Source of the DNA: JAWWPG01 sp038254365
GTDB lineage: Bacteria > Actinomycetota > Actinomycetes > Propionibacteriales > Nocardioidaceae
DNA length: 12,258 bases
NCBI GenBank assembly: GCA_038254365.1
Contig: JBBSGI010000077.1
Location: forward strand, 1 to 12,258
Reading direction: 5' to 3'
Below the pieces are notes generated by a model that searched no databases, was not told the origin of the DNA, and saw only the letters and a list, made by a program, of their open reading frames with translations. Each line of letters begins with the position of its first letter. The stretch's first letter is position 1. Position numbers and translations under genes: made by a program. Shown piece by piece: positions 1 through 7,479 of the stretch.

Positions 1-1610
1 AACGACCCAAGGTTTGGGTCGCCCTGACTCTGCGTACCGTAGAACGTCACCGCGACGCGCCCCGGTTGGCCGTCGGCTGCCACCCACGGGAACACGGTCG
101 TGCGAACCGCGTCCCGATCCACCTGAAGCGGTGTGCTGAAACCCACCGCCTGTGGGTCGTTCTTCGGCGACACGGCATCGGTCGGGAGGTTGGTGCCACC
201 AGCGGGACCAGTGGTGACCTGTTGGTTGCAGTTGGCCAGCTTGCCGTGCGGCAGCGTCACCAAGTAGGAGTGGAAGTCCACCTTGTCGGCATAGGCCAAG
301 TAGATGTTGCCATTGTTGTCCGCGTCGGCTGTGACGAAGCCGGCGCGCGGCTGGCGCTTGTCGACCGCGGCGACGCAGTCGACAAAGTGAAGCCCACCGT
401 CGTAGGAGACGGATAGGTTCACATTCGAGCCCTGGCTCCAGCCGAAGAAGACGACCCGTGTCCCCGGGTTCTTCGTGTTCATCGACCCGGGCAGCGTCCG
501 CATCGGGCCGGGGAAGTCGGGGGCGGCCCCGCCGATGGCTGTGACCGGCCCGTAAAGGAGGCCACCGTCATCGGAGCGTTGCACCACGATGTTGCGTGGC
601 TGCTGCTGGTTGTAGCTCAGCAGCACGCTGTCCGCATCAATGAAGGTGTTCCACTGCCGGTCAGCGAGCACACCGGTTGTCTGAATGCCATTGCCGGCGG
701 GCCCTGGGGTGAGCAAGGTGTGACCGTTGTCCGGTGAGGTGCTTGTCGCAAACCCCGTCAGCGGACCCAGCCCGGCATAGGAATATTGGTAGTTGCCGTC
801 GACGTTGCGTTGCGTCCCCAGGGCGATGGCGCAGTCGCCGCCGCCGCCCGCCGACTGCTGACCGCGAGGTGGGGTGCCGAGCAGGTGGAACTGGTTACCG
901 CCGTCGGTTGACACCTGGGCGTAGTCAGACGCCGCGCCGAACCCAGTGGGTCCACAGGTGTAAGTGCGACCGTCAGGGGCGCTCTCGATCAGCGGCTCGG
1001 CCTCATCGCGTTGGGCGTCGGCGGCGACGCTCGCCGAGAAAGCCAAACCGTTGGCCGGCGCCGAGGCGAGGCTCGTTTCGGAAGAGCCGGTCGCCGTCGT
1101 GATCACCAACTTCCCCGTGTAGGGCTGAGGTTGAGCGTTGGCGAATCCGCAGGCCTGCACCTCGTACGTCGCTTGGACCAGGTCGCTGGCAGTTACCCTC
1201 TCCGTCGTTTGCGCGGTGTCACCCGATCCAACCTCGTTCTCCGACTCACCGCCCGAAGTGCCACCCTGTCGCACGACAGTCAAAATCTCGTCGCTGGTGT
1301 CCTCGGCCACCACTGGGTTCCAGCTGATCGAGAACTCAAAGGTCGCCGTCAGAGTGTCGTATGTTCCCGGAGGCACGCTGATGGTGATGTCTTCGATGTC
1401 GGCCAGCGCCGGATTCGTGTTGCAGTCGCTGGTCGGGTTGGCGCCAGTCGGGATGACCCCGTTCCAGGTCACAATCCGCGTCTGCCCGGCAGCAGTAGGC
1501 ACCGCGATCGTCTGCGCACTGGGGTTGGCGGCCTCTGAGCCGGCCAACGGGACAAGGCCGGCAAGGGCAGTGGCAGCCACAGCTCCAAGCACGACAACGG
1601 TACGGCGCAT
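1..1610 (-). CDS. Secreted sialidase-like beta-propeller protein (5' part, runs off left edge)
   Basis: The frame stays open for 536 codons and leaves the window without a stop, so the C-terminus is missing. The ATG has a clear AAGGGGA ribosome site 6 bases upstream (1617-1623). Residues 1-30 form a signal peptide (MRRT, then an Ala/Val/Leu-rich core), so the product is exported. Residues about 35-215 look like a beta-sandwich domain I cannot name; it contains cysteines. After that come four Asp-box (BNR) motifs with aspartates at 236, 294, 348 and 404. The second, SPDNGHTL, is the closest to consensus. The 54-58 residue spacing fits successive propeller blades. The end reads FPWVAADGQPGRVAVTFYGT, typical of actinobacterial 'sialidase family/exo-alpha-sialidase' entries. 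Asp boxes also occur in non-enzymes, and I cannot confirm the catalytic arginines, so glycosidase activity is unproven. Its third codon positions are richer in A/T than those of the genes to the right. Confidence 0.8.
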   Translation of the reverse strand, partial: MRRTVVVLGAVAATALAGLVPLAGSEAANPSAQTIAVPTAAGQTRIVTWNGVIPTGANPTSDCNTNPALADIEDITISVPPGTYDTLTATFEFSISWNPVVAEDTSDEILTVVRQGGTSGGESENEVGSGDTAQTTERVTASDLVQATYEVQACGFANAQPQPYTGKLVITTATGSSETSLASAPANGLAFSASVAADAQRDEAEPLIESAPDGRTYTCGPTGFGAASDYAQVSTDGGNQFHLLGTPPRGQQSAGGGGDCAIALGTQRNVDGNYQYSYAGLGPLTGFATSTSPDNGHTLLTPGPAGNGIQTTGVLADRQWNTFIDADSVLLSYNQQQPRNIVVQRSDDGGLLYGPVTAIGGAAPDFPGPMRTLPGSMNTKNPGTRVVFFGWSQGSNVNLSVSYDGGLHFVDCVAAVDKRQPRAGFVTADADNNGNIYLAYADKVDFHSYLVTLPHGKLANCNQQVTTGPAGGTNLPTDAVSPKNDPQAVGFSTPLQVDRDAVRTTVFPWVAADGQPGRVAVTFYGTQSQGDPNLGS

Positions 1611-1616
1611 CAGCGG

Positions 1617-1623
1617 TCCCCTT
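1617..1623 (-). promoter_or_regulatory. Ribosome binding site of the sialidase-like gene
   Basis: AAGGGGA on the minus strand, 6 bases before the ATG at 1610. It fixes the start of a gene whose other end lies outside the window. The rest of the gap up to the DUF1232 gene (about 166 bases) is locally A/T-rich around 1625-1640 and 1660-1680, which fits divergent promoters, but I see no convincing -35/-10 pair. Confidence 0.6.
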
Positions 1624-1761
1624 TTGTAAACGGATGTTACGGCGACACCCCAGCCGCTCGAGAATTGTGACACAGAACATAGCCCGGCGCCAGGGACTGC
1701 TACATCGAGCGGCCGGCCCTGGCATAGTCAAAGCAGCGGCGCTGGTGCCGCGGTGGCGCCT

Positions 1762-1769
1762 GGGAGGAG
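1762..1769 (+). promoter_or_regulatory. Ribosome binding site that decides the DUF1232 start
   Basis: GGGAGGAG lies 7 bases before the ATG at 1777. It also lies inside the reading frame that would begin at the upstream in-frame GTG at 1753, so the ATG is preferred over that GTG. Confidence 0.7.
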
Positions 1770-1776
1770 CGCTCAG

Positions 1777-2229
1777 ATGAGCGAGCAGAGCTGGCGGCCG
1801 GTGTTCCGCCATCCCAGGTCGACGGTGACCAGAGTCCTGCGCAGTCCCGCGTTCCTCGCCTCCCGCGAACGGGCGGGTGAGATCGTCGACGACCCGGCAG
1901 CCCTGCGGGCCTTGGCCGACGAGGTGGAGATCCTCGACCACACGAACGCGCCGCTGTCGGCCATCTCGGACCGGGTGGCGGCAGCCGTCAACCTGCTGCG
2001 CGCCCTAGCCGACGACATCGACGCCGGCACCGCGCCCGTGCCGGGCGCTGGTCGAGCGGCCCGCGAGCGGCTCGTGGTGTCCGCCCTGCACTACCTCGTC
2101 ACCCCGGTGGACCTGATCCCGGACTTCCGCGTCGGCGGCTACATCGATGACGTGCTGCTGCTGAGCTGGGTGTTCGGCAGCGCCGTCAACGAGCTCGAGC
2201 CATATCTGGTCGACGAGTCGGACGGCTAA
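1777..2229 (+). CDS. DUF1232 (YkvA-like) family protein
   Basis: A 150-residue protein. The C-terminal half carries the DUF1232 signature YLVTPVDLIPDF followed by GYIDDVLLL (about residues 108-130), which matches the family's S/T-P-x-D-L-I-P-D-F plus G-Y-x-D-D core. The family has no settled biochemical function; members are small and often membrane-associated, and the hydrophobic stretch VLLLSWVFGSAV just after the motif fits that. The N-terminal 90 residues are mostly charged and probably helical, with no recognised domain. There is no signal peptide. The gene converges on the DedA gene and their ends overlap by 4 bases, so neither transcript can stop in an intergenic space. A functional link with DedA is only suggested by proximity. 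Confidence 0.85.
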   Translation: MSEQSWRPVFRHPRSTVTRVLRSPAFLASRERAGEIVDDPAALRALADEVEILDHTNAPLSAISDRVAAAVNLLRALADDIDAGTAPVPGAGRAARERLVVSALHYLVTPVDLIPDFRVGGYIDDVLLLSWVFGSAVNELEPYLVDESDG

Positions 2230-2831
2230 CCCTCGCGCCGGCGTCGGCGGACCTGCCAGACGACGAGAGCGATGAGAGCGAGGCCGAGCACGACAAGCGC
2301 CCCCCCGCGGCCCACGAACTGCTCGATCTTGGCGTAGGACGCTCCGGCGTAGTAGCCGAGGAGGACCACCGCGAACCCCCAGATCATGCCGCCGGCAGCG
2401 TTGAACGCGAGGAACTTGGAGTATGGCATCTTCGAGGTGCCGGCAAGCGCCGGCATGACGGCCCGGAAGAAGGCGACCCACCGGCCGAGGAAGACAGCCG
2501 ACCCGCCACGCCGCGCAAGGAAGTCCTCAGCCTGGTCGAGGCGATCCCGCCGCTTGTCGAAGAAGCTCATGCCCAGGATCCGCGTGCCGAGCTGGCGCCC
2601 GACCTCATAGCCGACGCTGTCGCCGATCATCGCTGCAAGAACGACGACGACGATTACGCCCAGCAGCGGGACGTGGCCGCGGTTCGCGGCGACACCGCCA
2701 AGGATGGCGACAGTCTCTCCGGGAAGCACGAACCCGACGAACAAAGCATCTTCGGCGAACGCCACAACTCCGACGATGGTGAAGACGAGCCAGGACGGGG
2801 CGTTCAGGATCTGCTGGACGAAAGCCGTCAC
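2226..2831 (-). CDS. DedA family (SNARE-associated/VTT domain) inner-membrane protein
   Basis: A 201-residue integral membrane protein with hydrophobic segments near 12-34, 55-73, 142-162 and 176-193 and an Arg-rich tail (RRRRREG). Family features visible are LPGETVAILGG (Glu39), the GDSVGYEVGRQLG stretch (71-82), and the core GRWVAFFRAVMPALAG (116-131) with Arg117, Arg123 and Pro127. DedA proteins are linked to lipid (undecaprenyl-phosphate or phospholipid) translocation and to envelope and membrane-potential homeostasis; which of these applies here is not visible. The only in-frame start found is GTG at 2831, with no ribosome site close to it. The good site upstream serves a six-codon reading frame ending over this GTG (separate entry). 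Its 3' end overlaps the convergent DUF1232 gene. Confidence 0.88.
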   Translation of the reverse strand: MTAFVQQILNAPSWLVFTIVGVVAFAEDALFVGFVLPGETVAILGGVAANRGHVPLLGVIVVVVLAAMIGDSVGYEVGRQLGTRILGMSFFDKRRDRLDQAEDFLARRGGSAVFLGRWVAFFRAVMPALAGTSKMPYSKFLAFNAAGGMIWGFAVVLLGYYAGASYAKIEQFVGRGGALVVLGLALIALVVWQVRRRRREG

Positions 2832-2848
2832 GAGCGGAGCAAGGCCAT
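2828..2848 (-). CDS. Possible six-codon leader peptide (MALLRS) coupled to the DedA gene
   Basis: ATG at 2848 opens a frame of six codons ending in TGA at 2830-2828. It is preceded by AAAGGAA (2860-2854) at 5 bases, a far better site than anything next to the DedA GTG. The stop overlaps the DedA start as GTGA, the same junction used inside the operons of this window. This suggests ribosomes load at the mini-frame and re-initiate on DedA. The alternative is that a single missing or extra base separates ATG 2848 from the DedA frame and the true protein begins MALLRS. Confidence 0.4.
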   Translation of the reverse strand: MALLRS

Positions 2849-3021
2849 GGAAGTTCCTTTGACAAATCAGCGGTGGCCGACTGGCCTAATGGCCCGAGGC
2901 CGGTGGGCCGAGAATACGCCGTGCGGCCCCGCCGGCGAGAGACCAACAGCCCCGGGATCGTGGACTCCGGTAGCGTCGACGGTGCCCTGCCCATCGCATC
3001 GGGCACGACGGAGGTCCAGGT
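2832..3021. promoter_or_regulatory. Divergent intergenic region between the DedA gene and the PhoD-like gene
   Basis: This region must hold the promoters of both flanking transcription units. A TTGACA at 2859-2864 on the plus strand could be a -35 box, but no good -10 lies 16-18 bases downstream; the nearest A/T-rich candidates (CCTAAT and TAATGG near 2885-2892) are 20-22 away. A 6-bp inverted repeat, GTGCCC (2982-2987) and GGGCAC (3001-3006), sits just before the GGAGG ribosome site (3010-3014) of the PhoD-like gene and could fold in the leader or bind a regulator. I saw no direct repeats resembling a Streptomyces PHO box. Confidence 0.35.
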
Positions 3022-4473
3022 ATGACGGTGAACAGGCGAGCCTTCCTGCGCTACGGGGGCGTCACAGGCGCGGCGGCGCTCTTCCAGCGCCTCTTCGGCA
3101 GCCGCCGGGAGGTCGACGCGGCGGCATCCCCCACCGGGGAGGCGGGTGCCACGAGGCTCTCGGCGGCGACGTCCGCTGTCTGGTCGGGCGACGCCAACCA
3201 GACGAGCGTCCAGATCTCGTCGTACACGACCGGCACCACGCTGGTCGGCCTCGCTGTCTCGTCCCGGGCCGACTTGAAGAACGCCACGTACCTCGCAGCC
3301 GAGCCCCCGAACCGCTCAGGCTGGAACAAGTGGTCAGTGGAGAGCCTCACCGCCGGGACCCAGTACCACTACCAGATCACCGACTCACCCGGCGGCGGGG
3401 GACGGCGATTCATTGGTGACACCGCGCAGTTCAAGACACTGCAGGCCGTGGGCGGCGAGTGCACGACGAGAATCGCCGTCGGGTCGTGCGAGGTGTCCGC
3501 GCCGGCGAACCCGGCAGCCTTCGAGGACATCGTGGCGTGGGGGCCCGACCGCTTCGTCCACCTCGGCGACTTCGGCTATCCCGCGAATCTCACGACCGAC
3601 ATCACCACCCACATGGACAACTGGTCGGCCAGCACAAGCGACATCGGCCCGCAGTCCGTCCAGTCGATAACCTGCATGGACTACATCGTCAGCGACCACG
3701 ACGGCAACGACAACGGCCGGAGCGAGAACCGCCCCACCTACCAGGACCCCATCACGATGACGAACATCGAGGCCTGGCGGCGGGTGGTCCCGGCGCGCAT
3801 GGCGGACACCCAGTCACCGCAGCACGGCCGGTGGCGCAGCGACGTCGAGGGCAACGTGCGCTACGTGAAGCTGGACACCCGGTCGATCGACAAGACCGAC
3901 AACGTCTCGACGCCCACGGACCCGCGCTCGACGAGGTCCAGCATGTTGGGAGTCACCCAGCTGACGTGGCTGCAGCGACAGATCGACGCTGCCGCCTCCG
4001 CGCGCCAGCTGCTGGTCCTGTACACGGACTGCGCCTGGAACGGCACCTCGCCCGGTCCGCCGATCCCGAACACCTACTGCGACAAGTGGCCGTCGTACAT
4101 CTATGAGCGCGACCTGATCAGCGACTACGCGGCAGCCAAAGGCGTGCACGTGTTCATCGTCTTCGGCGACAGCCACGGCCTCCAGCAGGACGACGGCGCC
4201 AACGAGAAGAACGGCTTCGCGTCGATCTGCTGCGGACCGCTCGACCAGGAGCTCCACATGCACTACCAGGACTCCTACCAGTGGAGCTACCCGTACAACG
4301 TCCCGGAGCACGGGGGCCCCTACCGTCATGCGCAGCAGTACCAGCGCCTCACGATCTCCCAAGTGCCGGGCTCGTCGACTGTCACGGTGACGGCGGAGGC
4401 ACGCGACTGCAGCTCGGCTGTCAAGGGGACACCCTTCACCGTGCGCACGATGACGAAGAAGTACAAGCTCTGA
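3022..4473 (+). CDS. PhoD-like (alkaline phosphatase D family) metallophosphatase, Tat-exported
   Basis: A 483-residue secreted phosphatase or phosphodiesterase, first gene of a three-gene operon. The ATG has GGAGG 7 bases upstream. The N-terminus has a twin-arginine signal, NRRAFLR (4-10), followed by a short hydrophobic stretch, so the folded protein should leave by the Tat route, as PhoD does. Residues about 45-142 match the beta-sandwich N-terminal domain of PhoD proteins. The metal-binding core follows: GSC (154-156), HLGDFGY (180-186), SDHDGNDN (224-231), LDTR (284-287), the GVTQLTWLQRQI helix (310-321) and FGDSHG (381-386). These are the expected metal-ligand blocks, which argues for an active enzyme. 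PhoD enzymes use Ca/Fe and hydrolyse phosphate mono- and diesters; the substrate here is unknown. The gene ends one base before the oxidase gene. Confidence 0.88.
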   Translation: MTVNRRAFLRYGGVTGAAALFQRLFGSRREVDAAASPTGEAGATRLSAATSAVWSGDANQTSVQISSYTTGTTLVGLAVSSRADLKNATYLAAEPPNRSGWNKWSVESLTAGTQYHYQITDSPGGGGRRFIGDTAQFKTLQAVGGECTTRIAVGSCEVSAPANPAAFEDIVAWGPDRFVHLGDFGYPANLTTDITTHMDNWSASTSDIGPQSVQSITCMDYIVSDHDGNDNGRSENRPTYQDPITMTNIEAWRRVVPARMADTQSPQHGRWRSDVEGNVRYVKLDTRSIDKTDNVSTPTDPRSTRSSMLGVTQLTWLQRQIDAAASARQLLVLYTDCAWNGTSPGPPIPNTYCDKWPSYIYERDLISDYAAAKGVHVFIVFGDSHGLQQDDGANEKNGFASICCGPLDQELHMHYQDSYQWSYPYNVPEHGGPYRHAQQYQRLTISQVPGSSTVTVTAEARDCSSAVKGTPFTVRTMTKKYKL

Positions 4474-4474
4474 C

Positions 4475-5650
4475 GTGCGGTACGACGTGATCGTGGCCGG
4501 GCTGGGCGCCATGGGCAGCGCAGCCGCCTACCAGCTGACCCGGCTTGGCGCCTCGGTGCTCGGGATCGACCGCTACACCCCGCCTCATGCGTTCGGGTCG
4601 ACCCACGGCGACACCCGGATCACACGCCTCGCGATCGGGGAGGGCAGCGAGTACGTCCCGCTGGTGCGGCGATCCCACGAGATCTGGCGCGACATCGAGG
4701 GCCGGACCGGCGCCGACCTCCTGCGCCAGTGCGGCGGCCTGTTGATGGCGGTGCCGGACGGACGCGCCGCGCACCGGGACGGCGGCTTCCTGGGTCGGAC
4801 GCTCGCGTCCGCTCGCGAGTTCGAGATCCCCTCCGAGACACTGACGACGGCCCAGATCCGGTCCCGCCTCCCGCAGTTCCGGCTCACCGGCACCGAGCAG
4901 GGGTACTACGAGCCCGCGGCCGGCTTCGTGCGGCCGGAGAGGTGCGTCGAGGCGCAGCTTCGGCTGGCCCACCAGGGCGGTGCCGACCTCCGGCTCGGCG
5001 AGCGCGTCACGTCGTACCGCGACGACGGGCACAGCGTGACGGTCTCGACCTCGGAGGGCGGGTACTCGGCCGCCAAGCTCATCGTCTCCGTCGGGCCGTG
5101 GGTCGACGAGCTCGTCCCGGACCTCGCATCCTGTTTCGCCGTGTACCGCCAGGTCCTGTACTGGTTCGGCCTCGAGGACACCTCTCTGTACGAGTCGTAC
5201 GCCGAGATGCCGGTCTACCTCTGGGAGTTCGGCGCCGGGGCTGACGACTTCGTCTACGGGTTCCCGATGGTCGACGGCCCCGACGGTGGCGCGAAGGTCG
5301 CCACCGAGACCTACGTCGCGGCGACCACTCCTGACGAGGTCGCGCGTGACGTGACGGAGGAGGAGACCAACCTCATGTACGACCGGTACGTGGCCGGTCG
5401 CCTTCCAGGGCTCGGCCGCCGGTGCGTCAACGCGCGCTCGTGCCTCTACACCGTCACGGACGGCGGCCGGTTCGTGATCGACTTCCACCCGACGGACCGG
5501 AACGTGGTCGTCGCCTCACCGTGCTCGGGGCACGGTTTCAAGCACTCGGCGGCCATCGGCGAGGTGGTGGCACAGCTGGCGACGACCGGCAGGAGCGACA
5601 TCGACATCAGCGCGTTTGGTCTGAGCCAGGCAGGTCCGAGCCCGTCGTGA
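4475..5650 (+). CDS. solA: FAD-dependent N-methyl amino acid oxidase (SolA/monomeric sarcosine oxidase family)
   Basis: A 391-residue flavin amine oxidase, the usual length for monomeric sarcosine or N-methyltryptophan oxidase. The reaction is oxidative N-demethylation giving formaldehyde, H2O2 and the free amine. Visible features are the FAD dinucleotide site GLGAMG (9-14), the family block GSTHGDTRITR (41-51), Lys274 in GGAKVATET (position of the oxygen-activating lysine), and Cys323 in SCLYTVTDGGRFVID, where the flavin attaches covalently at the 8-alpha position. SGHGFKH (351-357) is also conserved. There is no signal peptide, so it should be cytosolic. GTG at 4475 gives the standard MRYDVIV opening. 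The ribosome site is weak (GAAGAAG, 13 bases away), so translation probably depends on coupling to the PhoD-like gene. The substrate (sarcosine, N-methyltryptophan, pipecolate or another) cannot be read from sequence. Confidence 0.88.
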   Translation: MRYDVIVAGLGAMGSAAAYQLTRLGASVLGIDRYTPPHAFGSTHGDTRITRLAIGEGSEYVPLVRRSHEIWRDIEGRTGADLLRQCGGLLMAVPDGRAAHRDGGFLGRTLASAREFEIPSETLTTAQIRSRLPQFRLTGTEQGYYEPAAGFVRPERCVEAQLRLAHQGGADLRLGERVTSYRDDGHSVTVSTSEGGYSAAKLIVSVGPWVDELVPDLASCFAVYRQVLYWFGLEDTSLYESYAEMPVYLWEFGAGADDFVYGFPMVDGPDGGAKVATETYVAATTPDEVARDVTEEETNLMYDRYVAGRLPGLGRRCVNARSCLYTVTDGGRFVIDFHPTDRNVVVASPCSGHGFKHSAAIGEVVAQLATTGRSDIDISAFGLSQAGPSPS

Positions 5651-7464
5651 CCGTCACCGAGCTGCAGAAGCGGGCACGCGAGATCGGCTTCCTGCCTCGG
5701 GACTCGGTGCGGTGGCTGTCGCCGGGGGAGCTCGCGAGGGTCGGTGTCAAGGTGGGGCTCGCGGCAATATTCGCCGACTACGCCGACAAGCGCGAGATCC
5801 AGGCCGGTCTCGCCAGCACCCTGCTGTGGGCTCCGCTGGACAACGCACATCCCGGCGCAGACGTGTGGGTCGACTTCGTCGCCGACCTCGGGGACGGGTT
5901 CGACGCGACGTACACCGTCGCCTCCTACCTCGCGCAACAGCGGTTGGGCGTGCGCGCAGCCGACGGGGACGCCGAACCACACGACCTGCCACGCGGTTCG
6001 TTGCTCGTCATGGGCGGCGACGAGGTCTACCCCACCGCGTCGGCGCGCGACTACGAGGACCGCACCATCGGGCCGTACCGCGCCGCCCTGCCGCAGGCCG
6101 ACGACTCGCCGCTGCTCGTCGCGCTGCCCGGCAACCACGACTGGTACGACGGCCTGACCTCGTTCCTGCGGATGTTCGCCCAGGGCGGGACCGTCGGCGG
6201 CTGGCGCCTCACGCAGACCCGGAGCTACTTCGCCGTCCAGCTCCCGCACCGCTGGTGGCTGCTGGCACTCGACAGCCAGCTCGGCACCTATATCGACAAG
6301 CCGCAGCTGGAGTACTTCGAGGAGCACGTCACGCAGAACCTCCGGCCCGGCGACGGCATCATCCTCTGCTCCGCCACGCCCGCCTGGGTGCATACGGCGA
6401 CCGGCGACCCCGCCGCCTTCGACGTGCTGCACTGGTTCGAGCGAACCTACCTGCGCCGGCGCCGGGTCACCGGCAGCGACGACGCGGAGGAGACCGGCGC
6501 GTCCGTCAGGCTGTGGATCACCGGAGACAGCCACCACTACGCCCGGTACGCCGAGGAGCTTCCCGCCGCGGTGGCCGGCACGCCGCCAGCCGAGCAGGAC
6601 AGGCGGCAGATGGTCACCTGCGGACTGGGCGGCGCCTTCCTGTCCGCCACCAGCGACCTGCCGGAGGCGCTGCGGATCCCGCCGGACGGGTCGCGGCTGC
6701 GGGAGAAGGACGCGCCCGCCACGTTCGCGCTAGGCCCTGCGACGTACCCCACCAAGACCGACTCGACGGCGATCGCGCGGCGGCTCGCGATGCCGTGGCG
6801 TCCGGAGTGGCTTCCTCGCCGGAATCCGGGCTTTGCCCAGCTGGCGGCCGGCGTGCACGCGGTTGGCTTCCTGCTGATGAGCCTCCTCTTCGGGCTGAGC
6901 ATCGGGCGCCGTCCGGTGACGGCTGTCCGGACAGGCCGCCTCGATGATCTCGCTGCTTTCGCGCTGAAACTGCTGGTTGGCGTCCTGGTCGTGCTGCTGC
7001 TGCCGTGGCTGGTGCGGCTTGTACGGCAGAGGCGCGAGGCGGCGACTCCGTCCACGGCCGTGGTAGCAGTTGCCCTCCAGCTCGTTTGTGCGCTGGTCAT
7101 CCTGGGGCTGACGCTCCTCGTCCCGTGGCGAGGGGCCTGGCCCGACTGGCTGGTGCTGATCGGCTGCCTCGTGCTCGCCGCGTTGACAGGTGCCGGGCTC
7201 GGCAGCGAGGCCTTCGCCCTGTATGTCCTGACCGCGCGAAGCGGGCGAGTCTTCGGCTGGCAGATGGCCGGGGAGTCCGTTGAGGACCACAAGGGCTTCA
7301 TCCGCATGCGGATCAAGCCGGACGGCGAGCTACTGCTCTATCCCGTCATCGTCGACGAGGTGTGCCGGGAATGGACGCTCGACAGCGCTGGGCGGCCGCG
7401 CCCCGGGTCCGAGCTCCCGAGCCCGAGGCTGGCCGAGCCGCCGATCGTCGTACGCCGCCGGTAA
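5647..7464 (+). CDS. Membrane-bound calcineurin-like metallophosphoesterase with four C-terminal TM segments
   Basis: A 605-residue protein starting at the GTG whose GTGA overlaps the oxidase stop; translational coupling is likely because no good ribosome site precedes it. The phosphoesterase blocks are FVADLGDGFDATY (77-89), MGGDEVYP (122-129), LPGNHDWYDG (160-169), ITGDSHHYARY (291-301) and CGLGGAFL (325-332). The first block reads D-L-G where classical members have D-x-H, so one metal ligand differs; I recall related actinobacterial proteins with a similar D-x-G-D-G pattern. Hydrophobic segments follow at about 398-419, 438-458, 470-493 and 500-528, then a soluble tail of about 75 residues (FIRMRIKPDGELLLYP). 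With no signal peptide and an even number of spans, both the catalytic domain and the tail are predicted to be cytoplasmic. The substrate is unknown. The gene ends the operon. Confidence 0.82.
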   Translation: MTVTELQKRAREIGFLPRDSVRWLSPGELARVGVKVGLAAIFADYADKREIQAGLASTLLWAPLDNAHPGADVWVDFVADLGDGFDATYTVASYLAQQRLGVRAADGDAEPHDLPRGSLLVMGGDEVYPTASARDYEDRTIGPYRAALPQADDSPLLVALPGNHDWYDGLTSFLRMFAQGGTVGGWRLTQTRSYFAVQLPHRWWLLALDSQLGTYIDKPQLEYFEEHVTQNLRPGDGIILCSATPAWVHTATGDPAAFDVLHWFERTYLRRRRVTGSDDAEETGASVRLWITGDSHHYARYAEELPAAVAGTPPAEQDRRQMVTCGLGGAFLSATSDLPEALRIPPDGSRLREKDAPATFALGPATYPTKTDSTAIARRLAMPWRPEWLPRRNPGFAQLAAGVHAVGFLLMSLLFGLSIGRRPVTAVRTGRLDDLAAFALKLLVGVLVVLLLPWLVRLVRQRREAATPSTAVVAVALQLVCALVILGLTLLVPWRGAWPDWLVLIGCLVLAALTGAGLGSEAFALYVLTARSGRVFGWQMAGESVEDHKGFIRMRIKPDGELLLYPVIVDEVCREWTLDSAGRPRPGSELPSPRLAEPPIVVRRR

Positions 7465-7479
7465 CCCAGCGGGCCCCAC

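Noticed and set aside
3..21. Perfect 8-bp stem with a 3-base loop at the left edge
   Set aside because: It lies inside the coding sequence of the sialidase-like gene, which continues past it in frame, so it is most likely chance; no T-run follows.
2851..3021. Possible phosphate-starvation (PHO box) operator before the PhoD-like gene
   Set aside because: I looked for GTTCA-type direct repeats and found none, so Pho control is not supported by the sequence.
4436..5488. Long open frame (350 codons) on the minus strand opposite the oxidase gene
   Set aside because: It lies antisense to a gene with clear FAD and covalent-flavin motifs; its translation is Arg/Val/Gly/Asp-rich without any family signature, as expected from high-GC codons read backwards.
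5446..6537. Long open frame (363 codons) on the minus strand opposite the oxidase/phosphoesterase junction
   Set aside because: It crosses two coupled genes with conserved motifs and has low-complexity composition; a shadow frame.
5712..6947. Long plus-strand frame (411 codons) overlapping the phosphoesterase gene
   Set aside because: Arg/Ala/Gly-rich out-of-frame reading of a gene with intact phosphoesterase motifs.
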